Positions 28,679 through 36,239 of a stretch of DNA of 64,000 bases are shown one piece after another. Below the pieces are notes generated by a model. The model was not told the DNA's origin. It was given only the letters and a program-made list of their open reading frames with translations, and did no database searches. The stretch comes from Campylobacter concisus (GTDB lineage Bacteria > Campylobacterota > Campylobacteria > Campylobacterales > Campylobacteraceae): contig NZ_PIQX01000002.1 of the NCBI RefSeq assembly GCF_003049085.1, positions 236,889 to 300,888 of the forward strand, read 5' to 3'. A program made the position numbers and the translations under genes. How positions within the stretch are numbered: the first letter of the stretch is position 1; each line of letters begins with the position of its first letter.

Positions 28679-28756
28679 CTAAATCCAGATTTTAAGGATT
28701 TTGCAGATTAGATAAATCAACATTGCGAGTCGAATTAAAAAATCTAACCTTTGCAT
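28679..28756 (-). CDS. 25-residue membrane peptide, first gene after the promoter
   Basis: A short frame encodes MQRLDFLIRLAMLIYLICK then ILKIWI, a single hydrophobic, cationic helix. AAAGGAG lies 7 bases before the ATG at 28756, and the gene is the first after a strong promoter at 28808-28836. A GC hairpin (AGGGGGC/GCCCCCT, 28661-28677 region) follows its stop. It resembles small toxic or stress peptides in composition, but no homology is claimed. Confidence 0.45.
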   Translation of the reverse strand: MQRLDFLIRLAMLIYLICKILKIWI

Positions 28757-28807
28757 TGTGCTACTCCTTTCTATCAAACAAGTATCATTTTGTTGCTTGA
28801 TAAAAGA

Positions 28808-28893
28808 ATTATAGCATTATTTTGAGACTAAGTCAAGAGTTTTTAGTATTATAATGAGATTTTTTATAAAAAATTGAGTAATATTTTGAGACT
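28808..28893 (-). promoter_or_regulatory. Sigma70-like promoter with three operators at 32-bp spacing
   Basis: On the minus strand TTGACT (28836-28831) and TATAAT (28813-28808) are separated by exactly 17 bp. Three related 16-bp repeats start at 28814 (GCATTATTTTGAGACT), 28846 (GTATTATAATGAGATT) and 28878 (GTAATATTTTGAGACT), exactly 32 bp apart. The first fills the spacer between -10 and -35. They are probably binding sites for the HTH protein encoded immediately upstream; binding is inferred. Confidence 0.7.
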
Positions 28894-28918
28894 TTTAACC
28901 AACGCAAAAGCGCGTCGG

Positions 28919-29347
28919 TCAATCTAAGAGCGTTTTTAGCGCGGTTTTTAGCGTCTCGGTGTTTGATAGTCGTTCTTTTAGGCTTTTGATTTCAAGCAAC
29001 ATTTCACACGATTTAATAGCTTGCGTGTTTATCTCGTCGCTAGTCGCTAGTCGCTTAATGCTTCCTTCGCTTAGCCCTATCGCCTCGCCTAGTTGTTTAT
29101 ACGTTAGGTTTAGCTCCTTGCAGGTAGCTTTGATTAGATTTTCTTTGGGTATATGCAAATTTGGATGATCGAAAATTTCATCATCTAACTCTTGATCGTA
29201 TATGTCTCGGTTAAATTCATTAGATGTACCAACAAATTTACAATCTTGACATATTCTATCGCCAGTAGCGATTTCTCGTTCAGCTTCTTCGATATAAATT
29301 CGCTCTTTCTCCACTCTAGTGCTTCCGCATTTAGGGCATTTATACAT
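28919..29347 (-). CDS. HTH regulator with N-terminal zinc-ribbon
   Basis: The 142-aa protein has a rubredoxin-like zinc ribbon (CPKCGS ... CQDCKFVG, about residues 4-38) and an HTH (TCKELNLTYKQLGEAIGLSE, near 75-105). Its C-terminal tail is TETLKTALKTLLD. The HTH and tail match the other early regulator at 32848-33330 almost position by position (CKELGITQRELAERIGMS; RTAIKTMID), so the two are paralogues with different N-termini. It lies directly before a 32-bp-spaced operator array and may control the operon that follows. Confidence 0.7.
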   Translation of the reverse strand: MYKCPKCGSTRVEKERIYIEEAEREIATGDRICQDCKFVGTSNEFNRDIYDQELDDEIFDHPNLHIPKENLIKATCKELNLTYKQLGEAIGLSEGSIKRLATSDEINTQAIKSCEMLLEIKSLKERLSNTETLKTALKTLLD

Positions 29348-29348
29348 T

Positions 29349-30197
29349 TTATTCCTTTATCTCTAAATTTCGTTGCTCGGTGTTTTTAGGCGCTTCGATG
29401 CCCAAAATATCGTCTAAATAATAATCCGTGCTAACGACGTTTAAGTCGGCGTCTATCACGGATTTGGATATTAGCGTGCCTGCTATCTTATCACCATATC
29501 TTAGTGCTATCTCATGGCGTTTTAGTTTTTTTAGCCACGCTTCGTCAATGATTTTTACGTCTATGGCAGCTCCATTTATGATAGTCCATTTGCTAGCGCC
29601 AGCCAAATCTGGCTTTTTGATAATAAAAGTACCTTTAAACTCGCTTTTTTGTTCTATTGCACCGTCTAAATCGTCGGCGCTAAACTCGTAACCACTTTTT
29701 ACTTCTCGCTCTTTGCCTTTTAAATTTATGCGTGGTGGCATTTTAAATCCTTTCGTGCTTTGGGATAGGTTTGACATCGCCCGTAAAAGAGTGGTCTTGT
29801 TGTGTTTGTAGCCGTAATTTTTTAACTCACTATCCTCTATAATCTCACAAACTATCTCGTCGGCTCTATATGGCAACTGCTTTGGGTCGTCCTCTAGTAG
29901 CTCTATTAGTTTATCTTTAGCCTTAATCAACAAATCGGCTATGGCGTCTCTTGGGTCTTTCACGTAGCTCCTTATCTTGTCGCTATCTATGCTTTTTAGC
30001 ACGTCTTTTACTTTAGCTTTTAGCGAGCCATTTTCTACGCCCTCTAAAATAACGCGGGTTGTTATTTCACTATCGACATAGGAGCAAATAGCGACGTTTA
30101 GCTCGTCTAAGCTAGCAATAAAGGTGGATACGTTTTTAAAAAAGTCCGCTCCGCCGTCCGCGTCGAAATCAAAATGCAGGTCGTAGCTTGCGTCCAT
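29349..30197 (-). CDS. Unrecognised 282-aa early prophage protein
   Basis: Soluble protein with an acidic N-terminus (DLHFDFDADGGADFF), a helical middle rich in Lys/Glu/Asp, and a C-terminal beta-rich part (FKGTFIIKKPDLAGASKWTI). No family recognised. It starts 65 bases after ssb and ends 1 base before the zinc-ribbon HTH gene, so it belongs to the recombination/replication operon. Its size suggests an enzyme or nucleic-acid-binding role, but I have no direct evidence. Confidence 0.65.
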   Translation of the reverse strand: MDASYDLHFDFDADGGADFFKNVSTFIASLDELNVAICSYVDSEITTRVILEGVENGSLKAKVKDVLKSIDSDKIRSYVKDPRDAIADLLIKAKDKLIELLEDDPKQLPYRADEIVCEIIEDSELKNYGYKHNKTTLLRAMSNLSQSTKGFKMPPRINLKGKEREVKSGYEFSADDLDGAIEQKSEFKGTFIIKKPDLAGASKWTIINGAAIDVKIIDEAWLKKLKRHEIALRYGDKIAGTLISKSVIDADLNVVSTDYYLDDILGIEAPKNTEQRNLEIKE

Positions 30198-30261
30198 TTT
30201 TGACCTTTTACAAAAATTAGACTAAATTCTACAAAAAGCCAAATTCAAAAGACCTTACGAC

Positions 30262-30735
30262 TTAAAATGGTATTTCATTAGTGCCGTCTATCTCGTCACT
30301 ATCTACATCTGGGTATTCAGGGTATTGTGGCTCGCTATATTGTTGGCGTTGAGGCTGTTTTTGCTGCTGTGGTTTCTTAGGCGCTCCTTGTTGATAGCCT
30401 TGATTGTTTTGTTTTGCATCACCTAGCATTTCCATATTTTCGACGGCTACCGTATGCTTGCTTCTATTTTGTCCGTTATTGTCCGTCCATTGATCAAATT
30501 TAAGTCTTCCTTCGATAAGCAGCTTCGATCCCTTGTTGAGATACTGATTTGCTATCTCTGCTTGCTTACCAAAAAACGTTATGTCTATAAAGCAAGTTTC
30601 CTCGCGCTTCTCTCCGTTTAGCGTGTATTTTCGGGTTACGGCAATGCCGGAGCTGCCTATCGCCGCGCCGCCTTGGGTGTATCTAAGCTTGATGTCTCGC
30701 GTGAGATGTCCCACTAAAACTATTTTGTTAAACAT
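30262..30735 (-). CDS. ssb: Single-stranded DNA-binding protein
   Basis: The 157-aa protein has an N-terminal OB fold (FNKIVLVGHLTRDIKLRYTQ, then FIDITFFGKQAEIANQYL), a Gln/Pro-rich linker, and the conserved acidic tip ending NEIPF. That tip docks recombination and replication partners. It is encoded with RecT and a RecE-like exonuclease, consistent with a phage recombination module. Confidence 0.95.
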   Translation of the reverse strand: MFNKIVLVGHLTRDIKLRYTQGGAAIGSSGIAVTRKYTLNGEKREETCFIDITFFGKQAEIANQYLNKGSKLLIEGRLKFDQWTDNNGQNRSKHTVAVENMEMLGDAKQNNQGYQQGAPKKPQQQKQPQRQQYSEPQYPEYPDVDSDEIDGTNEIPF

Positions 30736-30914
30736 CTTTTAGCCTTTCGTCTGTTTGCCCTTATTCTTTGGCTTCTATTGTAAGCGCCTTTTGTGCGTCT
30801 AGTTTTTGAGTGTGGCATGTGGGCTTTGCTCTTTTTTGTTTGTGGCGCACCTTGAAAATCATCTACGCCTTTTAGCCCTGCAAACAATGCGCTTAAAATT
30901 CCTAATGCTTTCAT
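30720..30914 (-). CDS. Small highly basic protein (64 aa)
   Basis: Strongly cationic C-terminal half (KTRRTKGAYNRSQRIRANRR) after a short hydrophobic start. It sits between recT and ssb, overlapping ssb by 16 bases. Possibly a nucleic-acid-binding helper of the recombination module; no family recognised. Confidence 0.5.
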   Translation of the reverse strand: MKALGILSALFAGLKGVDDFQGAPQTKKSKAHMPHSKTRRTKGAYNRSQRIRANRRKAKRCLTK

Positions 30915-30916
30915 TT

Positions 30917-31969
30917 TTAGTTCCTTAAATTTTCTATTAAATTGTCTATGCTATTTGGGTCGTTTAGATAGGCAGTAGCATCATCAATACTTAACCTCTC
31001 AACTAATTTTTCAGCCTCTGTTTCACTTGCACCTCGTTTCACCAGTTCGCTTTGTAATAGATCGAGGGGCATTGGCTCAACTGTCAAATTTTCTTTTACA
31101 GTTGCGATTTCAACTTCAAGGGGCGTAGCTTCGATGTATTCAGTTTGTGAATTTTTTGCACCAATTGAGCTGTTCGGTTTTTCCGAACTACTCAAAAGCT
31201 CGTTTAGGTTTTGTGGTTGCTGCTCTATTCTTGGTTGGTCTTTGTAAGCCTCGTTTTCGGCATTTACCGCACTCATTAGCATAAAATCATCGGTTGGCAG
31301 CTTTGAAGCGACGTATTTAATGGCCTTTGCTTTAAACATCTCCTCGCTCCAGTTCGTCCATGCCGAAAATTTGCCCTTTTTTACCGCTTGGTTGGTATTC
31401 TTTAGCTGGTTTAGCTTTTTCGCGCTGATAAAATCTCTAGTTACGCCGCTTTTGTCTCTAGCCCATACCATTGCGCCGAGTAAATTCTCGTTTATCCATG
31501 CGGCGTCTGTTTCGTTGCGGTCTTTTAGATTGGCTTCAAATATGAATTTTTTGCCGTTTTCATCGACGGTATATTCAAATTTATCGCACTCGTACACCAG
31601 CTCTGCATCTATATCGTATCCTGCACGCTTAGCTAAAATTCGCCAGCCGATGTAGCCTATTTGTAATTGAGCTTTTTTAATACCTTGTTCCACGAATGGC
31701 ACAATATAGGCCTGCTTTTGCTCTTTTACGATAGATAGACCTACCTGTGCGATTTTTAGCGCGACGCTAAAGACCGATATGGGCTCGCACTCTAAAATAT
31801 TCTTATCCATTCCGAGCAGGGTTAAATCGGTTACGAATTTATCCGCCTTGACTTTGCTGCCACCGCTAAGGGCTACTATCTCGCTCATCTTTTGCTCGGC
31901 GAATTTCGCCATCAGGTTGTTGAAATTCTTTGCCGGACTTTGGGGTTTAGTTTGTTGTATTTGGTTCAT
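30917..31969 (-). CDS. recT: RecT-family single-strand annealing protein
   Basis: The 350-aa protein shows RecT features: AEQKMSEIVALSGG, FSVALKIAQVGLSIVKEQKQ near residue 65, AYIVPFVEQGIKKAQLQIGY near 90, and GYIGWRILAKRAGYDI. It anneals complementary single strands coated by or competing with SSB. The Gln/Glu-rich C-terminal third is variable. With the RecE-like exonuclease at 34421-35227 and SSB it forms a Red-like recombination set. Confidence 0.93.
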   Translation of the reverse strand: MNQIQQTKPQSPAKNFNNLMAKFAEQKMSEIVALSGGSKVKADKFVTDLTLLGMDKNILECEPISVFSVALKIAQVGLSIVKEQKQAYIVPFVEQGIKKAQLQIGYIGWRILAKRAGYDIDAELVYECDKFEYTVDENGKKFIFEANLKDRNETDAAWINENLLGAMVWARDKSGVTRDFISAKKLNQLKNTNQAVKKGKFSAWTNWSEEMFKAKAIKYVASKLPTDDFMLMSAVNAENEAYKDQPRIEQQPQNLNELLSSSEKPNSSIGAKNSQTEYIEATPLEVEIATVKENLTVEPMPLDLLQSELVKRGASETEAEKLVERLSIDDATAYLNDPNSIDNLIENLRN

Positions 31970-31972
31970 TTG

Positions 31973-32671
31973 TTATCCTTTCTTTATGAAATAATCGTCT
32001 CCGTCAGCATACGCCATAACTGCTCCTATGGCTGTATAGCTCTTTTCTAACTCTTTTTGTATCTTTGCTAAATTTAAAATGATCGTTTCGTCTTTGCTTT
32101 GTGAAAGCTTGTTGTATCTCTCTTTGTAATAGTCACGCTCTGCCTTTATCTGTGCGTATATAGGATCGCTTGGGCGTGGGTTACTCGCCTTTTCTAGCTC
32201 GTGCTTTAAAACAACTATCTTTTCATTATGCTGTTTTAGTTGGCTTTTGTAGCCGTTGATCTCACGGCGGTGGCGTTTGGCATTGTCGATCAAGAGTGCA
32301 TTAAGGCTTGAAACTTGGCTAACAAGTGATAAATTCTTTTGTCTAGTCTCTTTTGCTTGGGCTAGCTCGCTAAGTATTGTTTTTTCTAGCTCTTGCTCCG
32401 CCCATAGCCTAAAGTATTTAGCCTCTTTGCTTCTGATAAACATACCAAGCTTGATTATGCCACGAAGCGTCCATTTAATGAGTGGGCGGTTGCGGTCGTT
32501 TTTAACTATGACAAAATGAATGCCCTCGACTATCTCATCTGCGTGCTCGCGTTTATGGTCTCTGATCGTCTTTTCACTCACGCCGTAACGTTGTGCCACG
32601 TATTCTGAAGTAAAGGTTTGGAAATTTAAAATTTCAACTTGTGCCAGCTCTGTTTGAAATAAACTTTGCAT
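31973..32671 (-). CDS. Phage regulatory protein with HTH and coiled coil
   Basis: The 232-aa protein has an N-terminal HTH (YVAQRYGVSEKTIRDHKREH). A segment like Rha/ORF6N proteins follows (WTLRGIIKLGMFIRSKEAKY, FRLWAEQELEK), then a long coiled coil (about residues 115-200). It is probably a DNA-binding regulator. It is the first gene after the promoter array at 32687-32766. Exact family not certain. Confidence 0.65.
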   Translation of the reverse strand: MQSLFQTELAQVEILNFQTFTSEYVAQRYGVSEKTIRDHKREHADEIVEGIHFVIVKNDRNRPLIKWTLRGIIKLGMFIRSKEAKYFRLWAEQELEKTILSELAQAKETRQKNLSLVSQVSSLNALLIDNAKRHRREINGYKSQLKQHNEKIVVLKHELEKASNPRPSDPIYAQIKAERDYYKERYNKLSQSKDETIILNLAKIQKELEKSYTAIGAVMAYADGDDYFIKKG

Positions 32672-32686
32672 ATTTTCGCCCCTTGT

Positions 32687-32766
32687 GTGGATATTATTTA
32701 AATATTTGGCAAAAATATAGCAATATTATTTAGATTTGTCAAGTAGTTTTGTAGATATTATTCACA
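32687..32766 (-). promoter_or_regulatory. Sigma70-like promoter with three operators at 32-bp spacing (second array)
   Basis: On the minus strand TTGACA (32742-32737) and TATATT (32719-32714) are 17 bp apart. ATATTATT cores occur at 32691, 32723 and 32755, exactly 32 bp apart, in the contexts GTGGATATTATTTA, GCAATATTATTTAG and GTAGATATTATTCA. The middle site fills the promoter spacer. The layout repeats that at 28808-28893, again directly downstream of a paralogous HTH gene. Confidence 0.7.
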
Positions 32767-32847
32767 AAATAGTTTTAAAAGTGTGGATAATTTTAATAGC
32801 TGGAAATCCCAGCCATTAAGTTTTTTAATAGCCAGAAATTTTGTCTA

Positions 32848-33330
32848 TTAATCAATCATCGTTTTTATCGCAGTTCTTAACGCTTTGTAGTTTTCAAGCT
32901 CCTTTTTTAAATTTTCGTTTTCAAGCACCAAATTTATGGCGGCTTCGGTTTGCGTGCTGATTTGCCCTTTTGCGCTTAGCGTTCGCAAGCTATCCGCACT
33001 CATTCCTATTCTCTCCGCCAACTCTCTTTGCGTGATGCCAAGCTCTTTACACACACGCTTAACTATGTTTTGTTTTTCGTAATGCCACTCTAACACATAA
33101 AGCTCATCGCCATTTTCAGACTTAAGCTCTATGTGCTTAGTTCCGCCCTTAGATGGAGCAACAGGTGACCCGTATAGCGCCGAAACTTTTTGTATTAGCT
33201 CTTCCTCTATTTTTGTATAATTTGAGTATTTTGGCTCTGTATCTAGCTTTATTTTATCGACATATTTGCCAGACACAATCACTACATGGTCTATTTCGTT
33301 GTCATAATATATTTCTTTTTCATCTGCCAT
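32848..33330 (-). CDS. HTH regulator, paralogue of the zinc-ribbon regulator
   Basis: The 160-aa protein has an HTH (VCKELGITQRELAERIGMSA, about residues 98-120) and a coiled C-terminal tail ending RTAIKTMID. The N-terminal domain (YYDNEIDHVVIVSGKYVDKI) is unlike the zinc ribbon of its paralogue at 28919-29347. It starts 2 bases after an alarmone-synthetase gene and precedes the second 32-bp operator array. It could be an operon regulator, an antitoxin-like partner of the synthetase, or both; only the regulator role is supported by sequence. Confidence 0.7.
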   Translation of the reverse strand: MADEKEIYYDNEIDHVVIVSGKYVDKIKLDTEPKYSNYTKIEEELIQKVSALYGSPVAPSKGGTKHIELKSENGDELYVLEWHYEKQNIVKRVCKELGITQRELAERIGMSADSLRTLSAKGQISTQTEAAINLVLENENLKKELENYKALRTAIKTMID

Positions 33331-33332
33331 TA

Positions 33333-34388
33333 TTACTCCTTTTCTGTAAATAAAACCTTATCTAGCGCTTCATAGTGTTTTTCAATAAACCTAATAAAAT
33401 TTTTACTATCTAGAAAATAGTTTGGATACGCACCTTTTAGCTGTTTTACTTTATCTATTGATATAAGCACTACGTCGATATTGCTTGTATCTTTTCGGTG
33501 TTCTAGCGCAGCATAGTAGAGTTTAGCGTCATTTGCTTCTTTTTGTCTAAAGCCCCTAATAAAAAGCTGGTTGCTGTCCAAATTTAACTCCATGACGTAG
33601 TAGTAGAAATTTTTATTTTTCGTATCGGCTTGGATATTTTTACTCGTCAAAGTAAGAGCCGATAAATTTTTAAGAATATTGTGCTCTTGGTCCAGCTTGG
33701 CGATTTTATGGATAATTTCCGCTTTATTTAGCTCTTTGTAGTCGTTGTGGATGGGCGTTTTTTCTTGATGTGCAATTAGGGTGCTGCACAGCCGAAAAAA
33801 CTCTTTGTAATATTCCTCTCCCTCGCCGAGCTTTAGATTGGAGCTAGTTTTAAAAGATAAAATTTCAACTGCTGTCGCCCAGTAGTGCTGTAAAAGCGTT
33901 CTAATCTGAAGTTCTACGCTAAGTCCTTTACTCTCTTGCTCAAATTGCCCTTTTTGATAGGTAAAAATCTGATGTATTGAGCGGTACCCATCCGGTTTAG
34001 GCTCGCCTATATAATCTTTATCGCTAAGGAATTTAAAATTGCGCTGATTTTTGTAGGTTCGTCGCATATCGCTTGCAAAATTATAGACTTCTTTTATATT
34101 GTCAAAAACTGCTCTTACGCCAGCTATATCTTGCATTTGTGATAGTCTCATGGTCGGAAATCGTTTAAGCTTTTTCTCTATCGATGAAAAACGCTTTAGC
34201 CTCCTTGCGGTAATTTTTGGCTTTAGCTTTTTATTCCTTACGACCGTGGCTAGTGCTCGCATAATAGGTATATGCAGGCTTCGATATGAATTTAAACGCT
34301 GTTGACCTTCTTCAGCAAAAGTATCGTCCCTTATGGATTTTCCGACGGCGTTTATTTCTCGCGACATCGGAGTTGCATTTTCGCTCAT
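33333..34388 (-). CDS. RelA/SpoT-domain alarmone synthetase, possible toxic SAS
   Basis: The 351-aa protein has a complete synthetase core: ARRLKRFSSIEKKLKR near residue 60, MQDIAGVRAVF near 85, DYIGEPKPDGYRSIHQIFTY near 123, and catalytic VELQIRT near 157. There is no hydrolase (HD) domain. A C-terminal region of about 150 residues is unassigned. It would transfer pyrophosphate to a nucleotide or, as in some phage toxSAS/CapRel proteins, to tRNA. It lies in the early operon between a RecE-like exonuclease and an HTH gene. Confidence 0.85.
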   Translation of the reverse strand: MSENATPMSREINAVGKSIRDDTFAEEGQQRLNSYRSLHIPIMRALATVVRNKKLKPKITARRLKRFSSIEKKLKRFPTMRLSQMQDIAGVRAVFDNIKEVYNFASDMRRTYKNQRNFKFLSDKDYIGEPKPDGYRSIHQIFTYQKGQFEQESKGLSVELQIRTLLQHYWATAVEILSFKTSSNLKLGEGEEYYKEFFRLCSTLIAHQEKTPIHNDYKELNKAEIIHKIAKLDQEHNILKNLSALTLTSKNIQADTKNKNFYYYVMELNLDSNQLFIRGFRQKEANDAKLYYAALEHRKDTSNIDVVLISIDKVKQLKGAYPNYFLDSKNFIRFIEKHYEALDKVLFTEKE

Positions 34389-34420
34389 ATTTTTCCTTTA
34401 AAAGCTAGATTATACTAAAT

Positions 34421-35227
34421 CTACGCTGTATTTTCGTAAAATTTCCACGTCGGTAGGCTTAAAGTTTGCACCGCCTCTATCTTGTCGCCGTCTTTTTTCG
34501 CATAACCCCACCACTCGTCACGCTCACGGCAATATTTGTAAAGCTCTAGTAGTTCAAGATATGCCTTGCGACCTTGCTCTATCGCTGCGGCGTCAAGCTC
34601 ATAAAAGCCTACAAAATAAGGGGCTTTCGTTTCAACGGCGATAAACAAGAAATAATTTACCTCTTTGCCTAAGCTTCTTAAAATATCGCTGTAAAACGCT
34701 GCTTGCACGTGGTAATTAAAACTAGCTACCGATCTAGCAAAGCCAGTAGCCGAAGCGTCTGAGGTCGTTTTTAGATCGATCACTGCTCCTATTTTCTCAT
34801 TATAAAAATCAGGGCGACATTTAACCGCAACGCCATTTATCTCACTAAAATAGCTTTGTTCGGCTAGTCCGTCTCTTAAAAATACAGCTGTTTCACGCAT
34901 GGAATTAACCGAGTTTGCTATCTCTACGGCTGAGCCAAAAATATCAAGATCAAGCGAGGTTTTATCGCCTAAATTTTCTAAAAAATCGTTGTAGATCGCT
35001 TTGCCCTCTTTGGTGCGTTTATCAACGTCAGGCTCCACGCTAAACTCATTTGAAAAATCTTTTGGCTCTAATACTAGCTTATGCACCGCAGAGCCTAAGA
35101 GCAAAGCTTTTGTAGGCTCACTCCTAAGCTCGTTTTTCATTTTTAAGTGTAAGGGGCTACGTGCTAGTAGGTCAAGGTCACTCTTTGATATTTCAGGGCG
35201 TGCGTGGTATTCTTTATTTGTTAGCAT
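34421..35227 (-). CDS. RecE/exonuclease VIII-like PD-(D/E)XK nuclease
   Basis: The 268-aa protein begins MLTNKEYHARPEISKSDLDL, typical of the exonuclease VIII/YqaJ-like group that pairs with RecT. The nuclease core is visible: VKCRPDFYNE then GAVIDLKTTSDA (PD...D-x-K, near residues 135-155). It digests double-stranded DNA 5'-3' to give single strands for RecT. The gene starts just after a 35-codon frame and sits upstream of the alarmone synthetase. Confidence 0.85.
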   Translation of the reverse strand: MLTNKEYHARPEISKSDLDLLARSPLHLKMKNELRSEPTKALLLGSAVHKLVLEPKDFSNEFSVEPDVDKRTKEGKAIYNDFLENLGDKTSLDLDIFGSAVEIANSVNSMRETAVFLRDGLAEQSYFSEINGVAVKCRPDFYNEKIGAVIDLKTTSDASATGFARSVASFNYHVQAAFYSDILRSLGKEVNYFLFIAVETKAPYFVGFYELDAAAIEQGRKAYLELLELYKYCRERDEWWGYAKKDGDKIEAVQTLSLPTWKFYENTA

Positions 35228-35321
35228 TGTTAAGTCCTTTTATAATTTCTAAAAACTCGCCTATTGTCATACCTGGCTCATAATAAAATTCAACAAGCCT
35301 TTTTAGTGTGGAGTATCGCAT
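35214..35321 (-). CDS. 35-residue coupled small protein
   Basis: A short frame from ATG 35321 (MRYSTLKRLVEFYYEPGMTI ...) overlaps the end of the preceding gene and the start of the RecE-like gene, bridging their gap. GAGG lies about 9 bases upstream. Amphipathic, helical. It may be a real small protein or mainly serve translational coupling. Confidence 0.4.
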   Translation of the reverse strand: MRYSTLKRLVEFYYEPGMTIGEFLEIIKGLNNANK

Positions 35322-35637
35322 CTCTTTGGGCCTCCTCTCGTAGCTTTTTCAGTGTTTGTTGGTAAGTAGCCGTATAACTTAAAACTGCATCGTTGCTCAT
35401 TTCAGCTTCAACGCATAGCACATAGACAAGCGCTGCGTAGGCGAAAAAGTCTTTTTTGCAGTGTTCAATAAGCAGATCAACTATTTCGCCACTATCTTCG
35501 CCAAGTGCATTTTTAAATGTGTAGCGGTGGAGGTTATACACCGCCAAAATATCAGTTATTAGCTCGTCGTATTCTTGATTTAAATTTATGTGTGCCACGT
35601 CGCTTTTAGCACGCGCTAAGTCATAGTTCAAACTCAT
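35290..35637 (-). CDS. Hypothetical early prophage protein (115 aa)
   Basis: Helical acidic protein (SLNYDLARAKSDVAHINLNQ; DAVLSYTATYQQTLKKLREE). No recognised family. It follows a 29-residue frame by 2 bases and overlaps the next small frame, consistent with one early operon. Confidence 0.6.
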   Translation of the reverse strand: MSLNYDLARAKSDVAHINLNQEYDELITDILAVYNLHRYTFKNALGEDSGEIVDLLIEHCKKDFFAYAALVYVLCVEAEMSNDAVLSYTATYQQTLKKLREEAQRDAILHTKKAC

Positions 35638-35639
35638 TT

Positions 35640-35729
35640 TTAACCCCTTTTGATATTTAAATAGGCGATGTTCTTTATCTCGCCGCCATTGCTGAAAAGC
35701 ACCCTAAAAAACTTGATTAGCTTTTTCAT
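35640..35729 (-). CDS. 29-residue basic small protein
   Basis: ATG at 35729 has AAGGAG 6 bases upstream and encodes KKLIKFFRVLFSNGGEIKN then a short basic tail. It is the first frame after the terminator-like hairpin at 35748-35778. The ribosome site is among the best in this region, so I consider it translated. Function unknown. Confidence 0.45.
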   Translation of the reverse strand: MKKLIKFFRVLFSNGGEIKNIAYLNIKRG

Positions 35730-35747
35730 TACTGCTCCTTGTTTAAA

Positions 35748-35778
35748 GAGGTAAACCCACTTTTAGTGGGTTTACCTC
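35748..35778 (-). terminator. Strong hairpin after the first early gene
   Basis: A perfect 13-bp stem (GAGGTAAACCCAC/GTGGGTTTACCTC) with a 5-base loop overlaps the stop of the 72-aa gene and is followed on the minus strand by TTTAAA. It looks like an intrinsic terminator between the first leftward gene and the rest of the early operon. Read-through or antitermination would be needed for the downstream genes. Confidence 0.7.
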
Positions 35779-35990
35779 ATTTGGGCTTGTAAGGCTGATC
35801 GTAGGCTTTTAAAACTGACGCAACTTTCGCCCCTTAAGTCGCAAGTTAAATAGCTGCAAACCTCGTCAGATTTGTGATTAGGCTTTAGGGCTACTACCTT
35901 ACGACCACGTATGACTATGCTTATCTCGCGTGGTTCTACCACAACCTCGCCATATTTTGACATCGCTTTTATTGCGTTTTCTACTTTCAT
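35772..35990 (-). CDS. Hypothetical first leftward early protein (72 aa)
   Basis: Small protein with alternating strands and charged residues (MKVENAIKAMSKYGEVVVEP; SIVIRGRKVVALKPN) and Cys at 45, 50 and 57. It is the first gene after the leftward promoter and structured leader, followed at once by a strong hairpin. By position it could be a Cro- or N-like early regulator, but no domain is recognised. Confidence 0.55.
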   Translation of the reverse strand: MKVENAIKAMSKYGEVVVEPREISIVIRGRKVVALKPNHKSDEVCSYLTCDLRGESCVSFKSLRSALQAQMR

Positions 35991-36071
35991 CTCATACTCC
36001 TTATAAATTTTAAATAAAAGCTCTTTTAAGCTCTTAGTTAAAATTTTAGTGGTCTTTTTCGTTTTATTAAT

Positions 36072-36229
36072 AACCCTGTGAAAAACTATCCTAAATCAGG
36101 GTCGGTGCTGAGTGATAGCTTTTCGCCCTATCACTGACGCTTCAGATTGAAACGTGATTAACCTGCAACTCGCAGGAGGCTCACTCTGTCAAGCTTTGCT
36201 TTGAAGCCTACAAAACGTTTTCCGTTTTG
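36072..36229. ncRNA. Structured non-coding element with four hairpins
   Basis: This GC-richer block has no gene. It contains ACCCTG/CAGGGT (36073-36078 with 36097-36102), GTGATAG/CTATCAC (36112-36118 with 36128-36134), CCTGC/GCAGG (36162-36166 with 36172-36176) and CAAAACG/CGTTTTG (36211-36217 with 36223-36229). GAGTGA and TCACTC (36181-36186) could form a longer stem. It lies in the leader of the leftward transcript and could be a regulatory leader or a small RNA on either strand. The remaining bases of 35991-36071 show nothing clear. Confidence 0.5.
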
Positions 36230-36239
36230 ATGAGAGAAT

